Source: Cytophagales bacterium (lineage in GTDB: Bacteria; Bacteroidota; Bacteroidia; Cytophagales; Spirosomataceae). Taken from it: a stretch of 64,000 bases of DNA. A program made the position numbers and the translations under genes. Where the stretch lies: the NCBI GenBank assembly GCA_013298125.1, contig JAAFJP010000008.1, forward strand, positions 62,001 through 126,000, given 5' to 3'. Within the stretch, counting starts at the first letter, position 1. Every line of letters begins with the position of its first letter. A model generated the notes under the pieces. It saw nothing but the letters and a program-made list of their open reading frames with translations. It was not told the origin of the DNA and made no database searches. This document shows positions 1 to 7,276 of this stretch, one piece after another.

Positions 1-370
1 AGGGTGGAGGGTTTTGTGTTAAGATTGAAAATTGTAAATAATCAAGATACATTAAGAGTCCATGACTCACTTCGTATTTGAGAGCATACTTACAAAATAA
101 ATCCCATTCAAAGACGGAACGTTTGAAAATATTTTTAGGTTTCTTCCATTCCTTAAACTCAGAGTCTGTGAATGTTATCCAACGAACTTTTGGCGAATAG
201 GTTTTTTGAACAATTTGAGGGTGTTTTTTAATAAATTCAGGCATAACCAATACGGTCAAATGATATTCATAATCACTTAAAAGGTAATTATTTATCAAGT
301 GAAAAAGATAACCAGGATGATGTCCGCTTGCGTCAGGTTCAAAGATAAGTATATTTTGGGGTATTATCAT
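1..370 (-). CDS. Glycosyltransferase-like protein, 3' end outside window (partial)
   Basis: Reverse-strand reading frame open from the ATG at 368-370 to the window edge, about 123 residues. The N-terminus reads MIIPQNILIFEPDASGHH, then PGYLFHLI. A hydrophobic strand followed by EPDASGHHPGY is the kind of nucleotide-sugar or acceptor-side N-terminus seen in several Bacteroidota glycosyltransferases. It starts 7 nt after the pentapeptide-repeat gene and lies in the same direction as a GT4 gene, so a polysaccharide or glycoconjugate operon is likely. The catalytic C-terminal half is not in the window, so family and substrate cannot be given. Confidence 0.5.
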   Translation of the reverse strand, partial: MIIPQNILIFEPDASGHHPGYLFHLINNYLLSDYEYHLTVLVMPEFIKKHPQIVQKTYSPKVRWITFTDSEFKEWKKPKNIFKRSVFEWDLFCKYALKYEVSHGLLMYLDYLQFSILTQNPPP

Positions 371-377
371 GTTCGAT

Positions 378-950
378 TTATTCAATCTCAATATTGTATT
401 TCTCTAATAAACCAGAAAGTGTACTGGCGGAGAATTTTGCTCTTTTAATCTTGTTTTTTTCAGGGTCAATCGAAAAATTATAGGAACTTCTAAAATCAAC
501 TTTTTCTAAATTGGTTTGGTCAAATTTCGCTCCAATCAAGTTACAATTATTGAATATCATTCCTGATAAATTTGTCTCCCCAAAATCAACTTCTTCAAGA
601 CTACAATCTTTAAATTTAGAATTTTTTAAACTCAATTTATAAAATGAAGACAAATTTAATTGACAATTTTCAAAATTTATCGCAAATCCAAACGTATTAC
701 AATCTTCAAAACGAACGCCCAAAAGTTTACAGCCTTTCATCGACACGTCTCTAAATGAAGTATTTTTTACAGAAACTAAACTAAAATCGCAGTTCAGAAA
801 TTGGCAATCCATAAAACTGACTAGCGTGAGCGTTGAATTACTAAAAATACAGTTTTGAAAAGTACAATTTTCGTAATCTCCACGCTCTAATATGTTCTCT
901 GTAAATGATTGATTTTGAAACGTTTGGTCTTCTGTAAAAGCTCTTTCCAT
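378..950 (-). CDS. Pentapeptide-repeat protein
   Basis: 190 residues built almost wholly from five-residue repeats of the A(D/N)LXX type, here with much Cys, Asn and Phe at the centre position, for example CTFQNCIFSNSTL and CQFLNCDFSLVSV. Such repeats fold into a right-handed quadrilateral beta-helix. There is no signal peptide, membrane segment or fused domain, so it should be a soluble cytoplasmic helix about seven to nine coils long. Family members range from gyrase-protecting mimics (Qnr/MfpA) to proteins of unknown role; nothing here proves gyrase binding. It lies 11 nt downstream of the GT4 glycosyltransferase and 7 nt upstream of another glycosyltransferase-like gene, so it is probably co-transcribed with surface polysaccharide genes. 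Function unknown. Confidence 0.9.
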   Translation of the reverse strand: MERAFTEDQTFQNQSFTENILERGDYENCTFQNCIFSNSTLTLVSFMDCQFLNCDFSLVSVKNTSFRDVSMKGCKLLGVRFEDCNTFGFAINFENCQLNLSSFYKLSLKNSKFKDCSLEEVDFGETNLSGMIFNNCNLIGAKFDQTNLEKVDFRSSYNFSIDPEKNKIKRAKFSASTLSGLLEKYNIEIE

Positions 951-961
951 TTTACTTTTTT

Positions 962-2059
962 CTATAAAATACTACGATAAACGCTTATCGTTTCTTGACT
1001 TCTTCTTTGAACAGAATACTTCTTTTTCTGTGATTGTCCCTTGATAATCAGACTTTTACGCAATTCTATATTTGAAATAATTTGTTCTAATTTATCAGCT
1101 ATATCCTCTGAATTATTTGGGTTGAAATACAAGGCTGCATCTTCGGCTATTTCTGGAAAACACGAAGCATTACTCAAAACCACGGGACAATCACACGTAA
1201 AAGCCTCTAAAATCGGTATTCCAAAACCTTCGTATATTGAAGGATAAACAAAGGCAATTGCATTTTGATAGAGTTCGATTAATGTATCATCATTATTAAA
1301 ACTTTGATGAATTACCTTTTTAATCAAACCTAAATGAGTAATGATTTCAATTTCAGATTGAGAAAATTGCTCACCCCCTGCACACAAAATATAAGTATCG
1401 GGATGTTTATGAGTTATTAAAGCAAAAGCCTCTAAAAATCCTTTAAAATTTTTGTAATCATTTCTCGCACCCACATAAAGCAAATATTTCTCAGGAAGGA
1501 GAACTACTTTTTTATTGAAACTAAGCAATTGGTTGAAATTTGTAGCGTGATAAATAACTTCAATTTTATCAGATTGAATATCATAAAATTTTAATAAATC
1601 AATTTTTGTATTTTCTGAAACCGCAATGATTTTTGAGGCTTTATTTAGCATTTCTTGCTTCTGTTCATGGCTCGCATTATCAAGATGTTCAAGATTAAAT
1701 TTTTCTTTGATACAATCGTGATAAGTCATCACAAAAGGCTTATTTTCAAGGTGTTGTAAAAAGTAATTATTGAAAAATGTAGGGTGGAATACATCAAAAT
1801 CTCCTTTTTTGAGTTGATAAATACTATGGAAACGATTTGCTAATGAGGCAAACCTATCAGTAACTTTTTTTCCTAAAATATAAGGATATTGGGTTGAGCT
1901 TTTTAGAAAATTATCTTTCAAATATTCATTATTTGAAAATCTTGCTGAAATATCAACTTCAATTTCTATTTCAGTCAATGATTCTACTAATTCACTGAAA
2001 TACCGAACAATTCCCCCACTTTTCCAGATGAATGCTTGATGGTCGTAAAGTATTTTCAT
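962..2059 (-). CDS. GT4-family (GT-B fold) glycosyltransferase
   Basis: 365 residues, the usual size for GT4. The N-terminal Rossmann half opens with MKILYDHQAF and a glycine-rich acceptor loop (WKSGGIVRYFSEL). The C-terminal half holds YVGARNDYKNFKGFLEAF and the family EX7E element in EGFGIPILEAF, where the two glutamates contact the donor nucleotide-sugar. This architecture transfers hexoses from UDP- or GDP-sugars in lipopolysaccharide or exopolysaccharide synthesis. The gene starts 6 nt downstream of a 90-bp perfect inverted repeat that separates it from pepP, and continues into the pentapeptide and partial glycosyltransferase genes. The exact sugar and linkage cannot be read from sequence. 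Confidence 0.9.
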   Translation of the reverse strand: MKILYDHQAFIWKSGGIVRYFSELVESLTEIEIEVDISARFSNNEYLKDNFLKSSTQYPYILGKKVTDRFASLANRFHSIYQLKKGDFDVFHPTFFNNYFLQHLENKPFVMTYHDCIKEKFNLEHLDNASHEQKQEMLNKASKIIAVSENTKIDLLKFYDIQSDKIEVIYHATNFNQLLSFNKKVVLLPEKYLLYVGARNDYKNFKGFLEAFALITHKHPDTYILCAGGEQFSQSEIEIITHLGLIKKVIHQSFNNDDTLIELYQNAIAFVYPSIYEGFGIPILEAFTCDCPVVLSNASCFPEIAEDAALYFNPNNSEDIADKLEQIISNIELRKSLIIKGQSQKKKYSVQRRSQETISVYRSIL

Positions 2060-2064
2060 ATTTT

Positions 2065-2154
2065 TGTAGCTCGAAGCGACCGACGCTCGGTGGCACTTCG
2101 AGTATATTACAATAATCTCGAAGTGCCACCGAGCGTCGGTCGCTTCGAGCTACA
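2065..2154. repeat. Inverted repeat family A, copy 1 (enlarged by a 14-bp module in each arm)
   Basis: Perfect 38-bp arms at 2065-2102 and 2117-2154 around a 14-nt loop. The core is the family A hairpin ctcgaag/cttcgag also found at 9766-9844 and 46612-46681, but each arm carries an extra cgaccgacgctcgg (2077-2090; reverse complement at 2129-2142). It lies 3 nt beyond the pepP stop codon and 5 nt before the GT4 start region. In RNA it would form a very stable hairpin; without a U-run it is more likely a processing or stability element than a classic terminator. Confidence 0.95.
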
Positions 2155-2157
2155 GTA

Positions 2158-3447
2158 TTATCTGTTCATTAAATCCTCAATCTCCTCCGCATCCATCGGA
2201 ATACTTGCCATTAAGTCGATATTTCCAGTTTCTGTTATCAAGAAATTATTTTCTAAACGAATGCCTAAACCTTCCTCACGAATATAAATACCTGGCTCAA
2301 TCGTGAAAACCATGCCAGCTTCTACTTTACGGTATTTATTCCAAACATCGTGTACGTCAAGACCCAAATGATGCGAAACGCCGTGCATGAAATATTTTCT
2401 AAATAATGGCGAATCAGGATTTTGCTTTTCCACTTCCGCACGATTCAAAAGCCCTAAATCAATCAACTGACTTTCCATAAAACTCTCAACCTCTTTCTGA
2501 TATTCTTCCCACAAAACCCCCACTTTCAAAATCGACTGAGCGTATTTAAAAACACGATGAACGGCATTATAAACCGCTCTTTGACGTTGTGTAAATCGTC
2601 CATTGACTGGAATAGTGCGAGTTAAATCTGAATTATAATTGGCATATTCAGCCGCAACATCCAACAATATCAAATCACCGTCTTTACAAACTTGGTTATT
2701 CACGATATAATGCAAAACGCAAGCATTCGCCCCCGAGGCTATGATGGGCGTGTAAGCAAAGCCCTTTGAACGATTCCGAACAAACTCGTGGATTAGTTCA
2801 GCCTCAATTTCATATTCTGTAACATTGGGTTTTACGAAAGATAATAATCGTCTGAAACCTAATTCTGTAATTCTACAAGCCTCACGCATTAAATCAATTT
2901 CAACGGAACTCTTAATCATCCTCAATTGAGCCATCAAAGGGGCAACTCGCTCAAATTTGTGTAAGGGATAATGCTCCTTCGCCCAAATGATAAACTTCGC
3001 ATCACGAGTCTGTACGTATGAGTGGTTACGGATGTGTTCGTTGGTGTTGAGGTAAAGGTTTTCAGCTTCAAAAATGATTGAAGTCAAGAATCCTTCAAAC
3101 TGTTTTGTCCACATAATGGTCTGAATACCAGATACTTCGGTGGCGTGTTCTTTGGTGTATTTATAGCCATCCCAAATCGCAATGAGTTCGGAAGTTTCTT
3201 TCAAAAACAACACTTCACGGTATTTGGGGTCAGGACAATCTGGAAAAATCAAGAGGATAGATTCCTCTTGGTCGATGCCCGAAAGATAAAATAAATCAGA
3301 GTTTTGATGAAAACCCATCGTACCGTCTGCATTAGTTGGCATAGGGTCGTTTGAGTTAAAAATTACCAATGATTTTGGCTTTAATTTTTGAGCTAATCTT
3401 TCACGATTTTCAACGAAAAGTGAAGAATTTATTGGTTGATATTTCAT
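2158..3447 (-). CDS. pepP: Xaa-Pro aminopeptidase (aminopeptidase P, M24B)
   Basis: 429 residues. An N-terminal AMP_N (creatinase-like) domain covers roughly residues 1-135 and a pita-bread M24 catalytic domain covers 170-425. The metal site is complete: Asp in LLDVAAEY, Asp in NSDLTRT, His in FMHGVSHHLG, Glu in FTIEPGIYI and Glu in IRLENNF. It cleaves the N-terminal residue of peptides with Pro in second position, in the cytoplasm, using two Mn2+ or similar ions. The start overlaps the stop of the upstream gene by 4 bp (ATGA), so the two are translationally coupled. A long inverted repeat follows its stop codon directly. Confidence 0.95.
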   Translation of the reverse strand: MKYQPINSSLFVENRERLAQKLKPKSLVIFNSNDPMPTNADGTMGFHQNSDLFYLSGIDQEESILLIFPDCPDPKYREVLFLKETSELIAIWDGYKYTKEHATEVSGIQTIMWTKQFEGFLTSIIFEAENLYLNTNEHIRNHSYVQTRDAKFIIWAKEHYPLHKFERVAPLMAQLRMIKSSVEIDLMREACRITELGFRRLLSFVKPNVTEYEIEAELIHEFVRNRSKGFAYTPIIASGANACVLHYIVNNQVCKDGDLILLDVAAEYANYNSDLTRTIPVNGRFTQRQRAVYNAVHRVFKYAQSILKVGVLWEEYQKEVESFMESQLIDLGLLNRAEVEKQNPDSPLFRKYFMHGVSHHLGLDVHDVWNKYRKVEAGMVFTIEPGIYIREEGLGIRLENNFLITETGNIDLMASIPMDAEEIEDLMNR

Positions 3448-4082
3448 GCTAAAACAAGGTCTTTTATACGTTTTAAATTAAAAATTGAAGCCTTTAAATC
3501 TTCTGGTTTTGACACATCAAATTGTCGAGATACATGATACTCTTTGCCATGTAATATAGCAAAAATCCAATTTCGACCTACTTGATAAGCTCCGTAAATG
3601 GGTTTGTTATCATTATTGATTTGTTGAGAAGCAATCATTGCCGCCAACATTTGCCCTTCGGGGTCATTGGTTGATTTTTTTCCTTTCTTTAATTCTTGGA
3701 GAAAAAAGTAAGGGTGTGATGGGGTATTTCGTCCAATTTGTCCTGCAAACATTAAATCTACATTTACTGAAATTTGATAATCACCAACTTCTGCCGAGAT
3801 ATTTCTTTCTAAGAAAAGTTTAATTTTTCCTTCTACGTCAATGTTTACAATTTCAATCACTAATGCTATGAATCTAACTTTCAATTCCTCTTCGTTCCAA
3901 GAATCACCTTCCCTTTCATAGTTTTTACTTAATCTGTCAATTGCCTTTAACTGGAAATCTTCTAATGGATAGGTAGCATTAAGCCAGTTATCCAAAAGTG
4001 GGCTTTTATATACTGATTCTAACTGATAAGCACCTATCAATAAATCTGAATCACATTCTATTTTAGGCTTTTTCATAATCAT
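3444..4082 (-). CDS. Hypothetical protein, possible PD-(D/E)XK nuclease fold
   Basis: 212 residues, soluble, no signal peptide. I do not recognise a named family. A possible PD-(D/E)XK core can be read: Asp109 in NVDLMFAG, then about 20 residues later FFLQELKKGKK with Glu130 and Lys132, then a helix with Gln144 (EGQMLAAMIAS). This order (D, ExK, Q helix) matches the fold's metal site, but short motifs can arise by chance. The gene begins 6 nt after the methyltransferase gene and ends overlapping pepP by 4 bp, so it belongs to a three-gene operon. A second in-frame ATG lies two codons downstream and could be the real start. Confidence 0.6.
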   Translation of the reverse strand: MIMKKPKIECDSDLLIGAYQLESVYKSPLLDNWLNATYPLEDFQLKAIDRLSKNYEREGDSWNEEELKVRFIALVIEIVNIDVEGKIKLFLERNISAEVGDYQISVNVDLMFAGQIGRNTPSHPYFFLQELKKGKKSTNDPEGQMLAAMIASQQINNDNKPIYGAYQVGRNWIFAILHGKEYHVSRQFDVSKPEDLKASIFNLKRIKDLVLA

Positions 4083-4088
4083 TTAACA

Positions 4089-4859
4089 TTATTTCTTTTC
4101 ACATAAATAAATAATCTCTTCTTTCGGTAATGCAAATCTATCTACTTGATTTTTAGGCATTTCCATGACAAATTTATCTTCGGTAACGTGCCAAGAACCT
4201 TGTTCCAAACGTTTATTATAGTCCCGACCGAATATTCGGAAGTGGTCATCTTGCTTGAACAAACGTTCTCTTTCCTTGGGGTCGGTGATGGTTTTGTCTT
4301 CAAAAGTTGTTGCCATAGAATAATCCTGTGGGGATTGCATAATTGCCCAACCCGTTGGCTTCAAAACCCGCTTCATTTCGTTCATGCAACGAATATCATC
4401 CTCCACGTGTTCGAGTACGTGATTGCAAAAAACTACATCAAAAGTGTTGTCCTCAAACGGAATATTATGTAAATCCATTTTGACTTTTGCCAAAGGAGAT
4501 TCAATATCTGCCGTGATGTAATCCAGGTTTTTTAGCTTCTCAAAACGGTCAATAAAACAGTATTCAGGAGCTACATGAAGGACTTTTAGATTGTCAGTAA
4601 AGAAGTTGGTTTTTTGTTGTAAATACAAGTACATCAAACGGTGACGTTCGAGGGCAAGGCAATTGGGACATAGAGCATTTTCTCTTGGTTCTAAACGCCC
4701 ATAAGGTAAAAATTTGCTAAAAGTTGAATCACAAACTGGACATTCTACATTGTTTCCTCGGAGGGTTAATCCGTAAGTTTTTGTGGCAAAATGACCAACT
4801 AATTGAATATATTTTCGTGGAATGTTTCGGAGCGTCCAGCTAATAATGTGCTTAATCAT
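4089..4859 (-). CDS. Class I SAM-dependent methyltransferase with N-terminal zinc-ribbon-like segment
   Basis: 256 residues. Residues 38-75 contain two CxxC pairs (VECPVCDS and LCPNCLALER), probably a small zinc-binding element. A Methyltransf_11-type Rossmann domain follows: VLHVAPEY takes the place of the glycine-rich SAM loop, then ITADIES with the ribose-binding acid, MDLHNIPF, and FDVVFCNHVLEHVED. The HVLEHV motif is typical of the family that modifies small molecules or sugars rather than rRNA. It is the first gene of the operon leading to pepP. A promoter-like TAACTTTG precedes it on the minus strand (4885-4892). Substrate unknown. Confidence 0.88.
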   Translation of the reverse strand: MIKHIISWTLRNIPRKYIQLVGHFATKTYGLTLRGNNVECPVCDSTFSKFLPYGRLEPRENALCPNCLALERHRLMYLYLQQKTNFFTDNLKVLHVAPEYCFIDRFEKLKNLDYITADIESPLAKVKMDLHNIPFEDNTFDVVFCNHVLEHVEDDIRCMNEMKRVLKPTGWAIMQSPQDYSMATTFEDKTITDPKERERLFKQDDHFRIFGRDYNKRLEQGSWHVTEDKFVMEMPKNQVDRFALPKEEIIYLCEKK

Positions 4860-4884
4860 GGAGTATTGTCTTGCTAAGTATTCA

Positions 4885-4892
4885 CAAAGTTA
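4885..4892 (-). promoter_or_regulatory. Candidate Bacteroidota -7 element for the methyltransferase operon
   Basis: Reverse strand reads TAACTTTG, an exact match to TAnnTTTG, placing transcription start near 4878 and giving a leader of about 19 nt. No clear TTTG at -33. Confidence 0.4.
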
Positions 4893-4922
4893 AAAAATAC
4901 TTACCATAAAGGGAGTAAGAGT

Positions 4923-4955
4923 AAAAAAATATTCCCGTACAAGATGCACGGGAAT
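4923..4955 (-). terminator. Intrinsic terminator after the DUF1080 gene
   Basis: Stem attcccgt (4931-4938) and acgggaat (4948-4955) with a 9-nt loop, followed on the minus strand by a run of seven U. Confidence 0.8.
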
Positions 4956-4990
4956 GGATTATTAAAATTGTACTCAGAAGTCAAAAGAAA

Positions 4991-5749
4991 TTATAATTCA
5001 CGAATCCAGACATTTCTGAAACTCACTGCATTACCGTGGTCTTGTAGATGGATAGGAGCTTTTCCGTGAACAGGATTAGTGGGTTGTCCAATATAATTGG
5101 TTACACCCTGAATTTTTGTATGATTCTGAACCAATACGCCATTATGAAAAACGGTTACGTACGCAGGCGTGTCAATACCACCATTGATAGTAAATTTTGG
5201 AGCTGTATAAATAATATCATACACATTCCATTCACCCATTTTTGAAGTTGCATTTACCAAAGGAGGGCTTTGTTTATAAATCGAACCAGCCTGTCCATTG
5301 CGATAAGTACGATTTTGGTATGAATTCAAGACCTGGACTTCATAGATTCCTTGAAAGAAAACCCCACTATTTCCCTTACCTTGCCCTTTTTTATCATCTC
5401 CTTCGATGGGTGAACGCCATTCGATGTGTAATTGACAATCGGCAAAAAGTTTTTTGGTAGAAACTCCACCAGTACCACCCACAACAGTCATTGCACCATC
5501 TTCAATTTTCCATTTCACAGCACTGCCATCCTTTGAAGACTCCCACTGGTCGAAGTTTTTTCCATCAAATAACACAAGAGCATCGGACGGAACAGCACCT
5601 GGGGTAACTACTCGAATCTCAGGGTCCATATATTCAGTAACTTCGGGTTTATCAGGATTTTTTTGAGTAAAACGAAAGTCTTGACCGTTTACATAAAGTG
5701 CCGATAGTGAAACAAATGCGGTAAAAATGAGTTTTTTATTGATTTTCAT
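4991..5749 (-). CDS. DUF1080 / 3-keto-disaccharide hydrolase family secreted protein
   Basis: 252 residues with an N-terminal signal peptide (cleavage near LYVNGQ, residue 23). The rest is one DUF1080 concanavalin-like jelly roll: LFDGKNFDQWESSKDG at the start, WKIEDGAMTVVGGTGG, LHIEWRSPIEG, GNSGVFFQGIYEVQVLNS and the closing FRNVWIREL. Members bind or hydrolyse glucan-type or 3-keto-glycoside substrates in the periplasm or outside the cell. It is monocistronic, with its own terminator. The same window encodes a GMC dehydrogenase with subunit 3 (32.7-35.1 kb), the enzyme type that makes 3-keto-glycosides, so a joint pathway is possible. Confidence 0.9.
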   Translation of the reverse strand: MKINKKLIFTAFVSLSALYVNGQDFRFTQKNPDKPEVTEYMDPEIRVVTPGAVPSDALVLFDGKNFDQWESSKDGSAVKWKIEDGAMTVVGGTGGVSTKKLFADCQLHIEWRSPIEGDDKKGQGKGNSGVFFQGIYEVQVLNSYQNRTYRNGQAGSIYKQSPPLVNATSKMGEWNVYDIIYTAPKFTINGGIDTPAYVTVFHNGVLVQNHTKIQGVTNYIGQPTNPVHGKAPIHLQDHGNAVSFRNVWIREL

Positions 5750-5792
5750 GGAATGTTTTTGTTAGTTTATAATATTATTGAAATCTAAAAAT

Positions 5793-6326
5793 ATGTTCAA
5801 GTTAATAATTTCCCAAATAAACACCACAAAATTAATTTTATTGTGCTTGTTTATCTTTAAAATAAACAGTTCTTTCGCCCAAACCAGTACATTTAGGTAT
5901 ATGGATATGAATACGATTTTGAAGGATAAAAAAATACAATTAGCTAAAAATCAATTAATTAAGGGTTGGGCAATGCGTGCCAATGGAAGTAATTTTTATA
6001 TAGAACGACAAGGGGAAGTATTTTTACCCCAATCTGCCCTCAAAAGCATGGAGAATAATACTAACATCGTTTTTAAAAATATACATGGTAAAAAAGTATT
6101 GATGATGAAAACGAAGGCATATTTTTTGATGACCATTGAGAAAAAACTGCCAAACGACAAAGTAGAATTATTAAGAACAAATTGTAAAGCCATTTATCAA
6201 ACTGATTTTTATACCGTATTTTTGTGGCAAGAACACGGATTTACGTATTCTGATAAAACAATTCCTAACAATTTAAAAGAAGAGTTCATGGCTATCGAAA
6301 AACTTTTGGGTAGTCTCTGGCAGTAA
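5793..6326 (+). CDS. Hypothetical secreted protein
   Basis: 177 residues from the ATG at 5793; a TTG five codons upstream (5778) is possible but less likely. The N-terminus is a signal peptide (LILLCLFIFKINSSFAQ). The mature part is basic and beta-rich with repeated short strands (KNQLIKGWAMRANGSNFYIE, GEVFLPQSALKSM). I know no family. It is divergent from the DUF1080 gene with only 43 nt between the starts and is 24 nt upstream of the next gene, with which it is probably co-transcribed. Confidence 0.65.
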   Translation: MFKLIISQINTTKLILLCLFIFKINSSFAQTSTFRYMDMNTILKDKKIQLAKNQLIKGWAMRANGSNFYIERQGEVFLPQSALKSMENNTNIVFKNIHGKKVLMMKTKAYFLMTIEKKLPNDKVELLRTNCKAIYQTDFYTVFLWQEHGFTYSDKTIPNNLKEEFMAIEKLLGSLWQ

Positions 6327-6350
6327 TTTAACCATATTAAATAGACCAAT

Positions 6351-6722
6351 ATGAAACCTGACATTCCTAAAAAAGCCCCTGGACAACGATTAGTAAAACA
6401 AATGCCTCTCAGAACTAAGTGGCTACTCTGTGCAGGCGTGGGACTTTTGCTCTTTGGCTTTGGCATCTCTGTCGTAAGTTCGGCCGCAACTTTGAAAGCC
6501 GACCCTACCATAAATTTTTCAAGATGGTTCATCATGGGGCTTTACGGGCTGATACTCACGAACTTAGGTTTAGTTTGTTTCGGGCAAGCTGTTCGTTTCA
6601 GAGTATTGATGGACATCAATAAGAAATTTAATAAGCAAGAAAAAGAAATGAATAAGCACATCAAAAAGCTGAATCATTTGGGAGAGGTTTTGAGAAATAA
6701 GGAGGATAAGAAGGGGAAGTAG
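6351..6722 (+). CDS. Small two-TM membrane protein with charged C-terminal tail
   Basis: 123 residues. Two hydrophobic segments (about 24-46, WLLCAGVGLLLFGFGISVVS; and about 60-82, FIMGLYGLILTNLGLVCFG) are joined by a short loop. A cytoplasmic tail rich in Lys and Glu follows (residues 88-123) and is probably a coiled coil. I do not recognise the family. It is the second gene of the pair with the secreted protein upstream. Confidence 0.75.
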   Translation: MKPDIPKKAPGQRLVKQMPLRTKWLLCAGVGLLLFGFGISVVSSAATLKADPTINFSRWFIMGLYGLILTNLGLVCFGQAVRFRVLMDINKKFNKQEKEMNKHIKKLNHLGEVLRNKEDKKGK

Positions 6723-6726
6723 ATTT

Positions 6727-6781
6727 AGTATCACAGACTTCATTCTGTTAATCGAATTTACAGACTAAAGTCTATGATACT
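6727..6781. repeat. Imperfect inverted repeat
   Basis: Arms 6727-6748 and 6760-6781 match at 19 of 22 positions (agtatcacagactt versus agtatcatagactt as reverse complement). It begins 4 nt after a stop codon, between convergent genes, and probably acts as a transcript end. Confidence 0.75.
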
Positions 6782-6789
6782 GAAATAAC

Positions 6790-6820
6790 AAAAAAACCCA
6801 TCTTTACAGACGGGTTTTTG
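6790..6820 (-). terminator. Intrinsic terminator of the 51-residue basic protein gene
   Basis: Hairpin aaaaacccatct / agacgggttttt with one G-U pair on the minus transcript, followed by a U-run on that strand. Confidence 0.75.
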
Positions 6821-6844
6821 TTTCTTAGAAGAAATTGTACAAAA

Positions 6845-7000
6845 TTACTTCGCAGCCTTCGCAGCAAATTCAGCTTTAATTGCCTCAATATCTACCAATT
6901 TAATTTCTGGAGTTTGAGTACGATGCTTAATTGCATTGACTTTGTTAGTGGCTATAGCCTTGTTTCTTCTGTCTTTTCTTTTGAGTCTTGTAACAGCCAT
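6845..7000 (-). CDS. Small conserved-looking basic protein
   Basis: 51 residues starting MAVTRLKRKDRRNKA and ending in an Ala/Lys-rich tail (AEFAAKAAK). The N-terminal half is strongly basic, suggesting RNA or ribosome contact; I recall similar short MAVTRLKRK proteins in other Bacteroidota but know no function. An upstream in-frame ATG at 7057 would add 19 residues, but it falls on the -33 element of a near-perfect promoter (7027-7058), so I reject it. Its own strong promoter and terminator argue for a truly expressed gene. Confidence 0.8.
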   Translation of the reverse strand: MAVTRLKRKDRRNKAIATNKVNAIKHRTQTPEIKLVDIEAIKAEFAAKAAK

Positions 7001-7026
7001 TGCGAACAGAGTTTTTAAATGAGGTG

Positions 7027-7058
7027 CAAAATTAGGGATTTTTTCCTTTTTAACCAAA
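7027..7058 (-). promoter_or_regulatory. Strong Bacteroidota-type promoter for the 51-residue protein
   Basis: On the minus strand TTTG (7055-7058), 20 nt, TAATTTTG (7027-7034): both elements perfect at ideal spacing. Predicted start near 7020, leader about 20 nt. It fixes the start codon at 7000. Confidence 0.75.
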
Positions 7059-7276
7059 TGTGGCTACGTTAATTTTCAAATCTTTGCTTTATACTTAACC
7101 TTGTCCTGTCTATTATTTGTGTTAAGTGAAGTTGTAATTTCTAAATATTTTCACACCCATACATACTCACTCACAACCTTTTATCATTTACAACAACATC
7201 TTTATTACTCAAATGCAACCATCTCTACACAGTTTGCATCATATCTACGTACACGATAATCAACAAAATTAAAATC

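Noticed and set aside
2036-2287. 83-codon plus-strand frame across the family A dyad
   Set aside because: It covers the inverted repeat and overlaps pepP and the GT4 gene in antisense; no family features.
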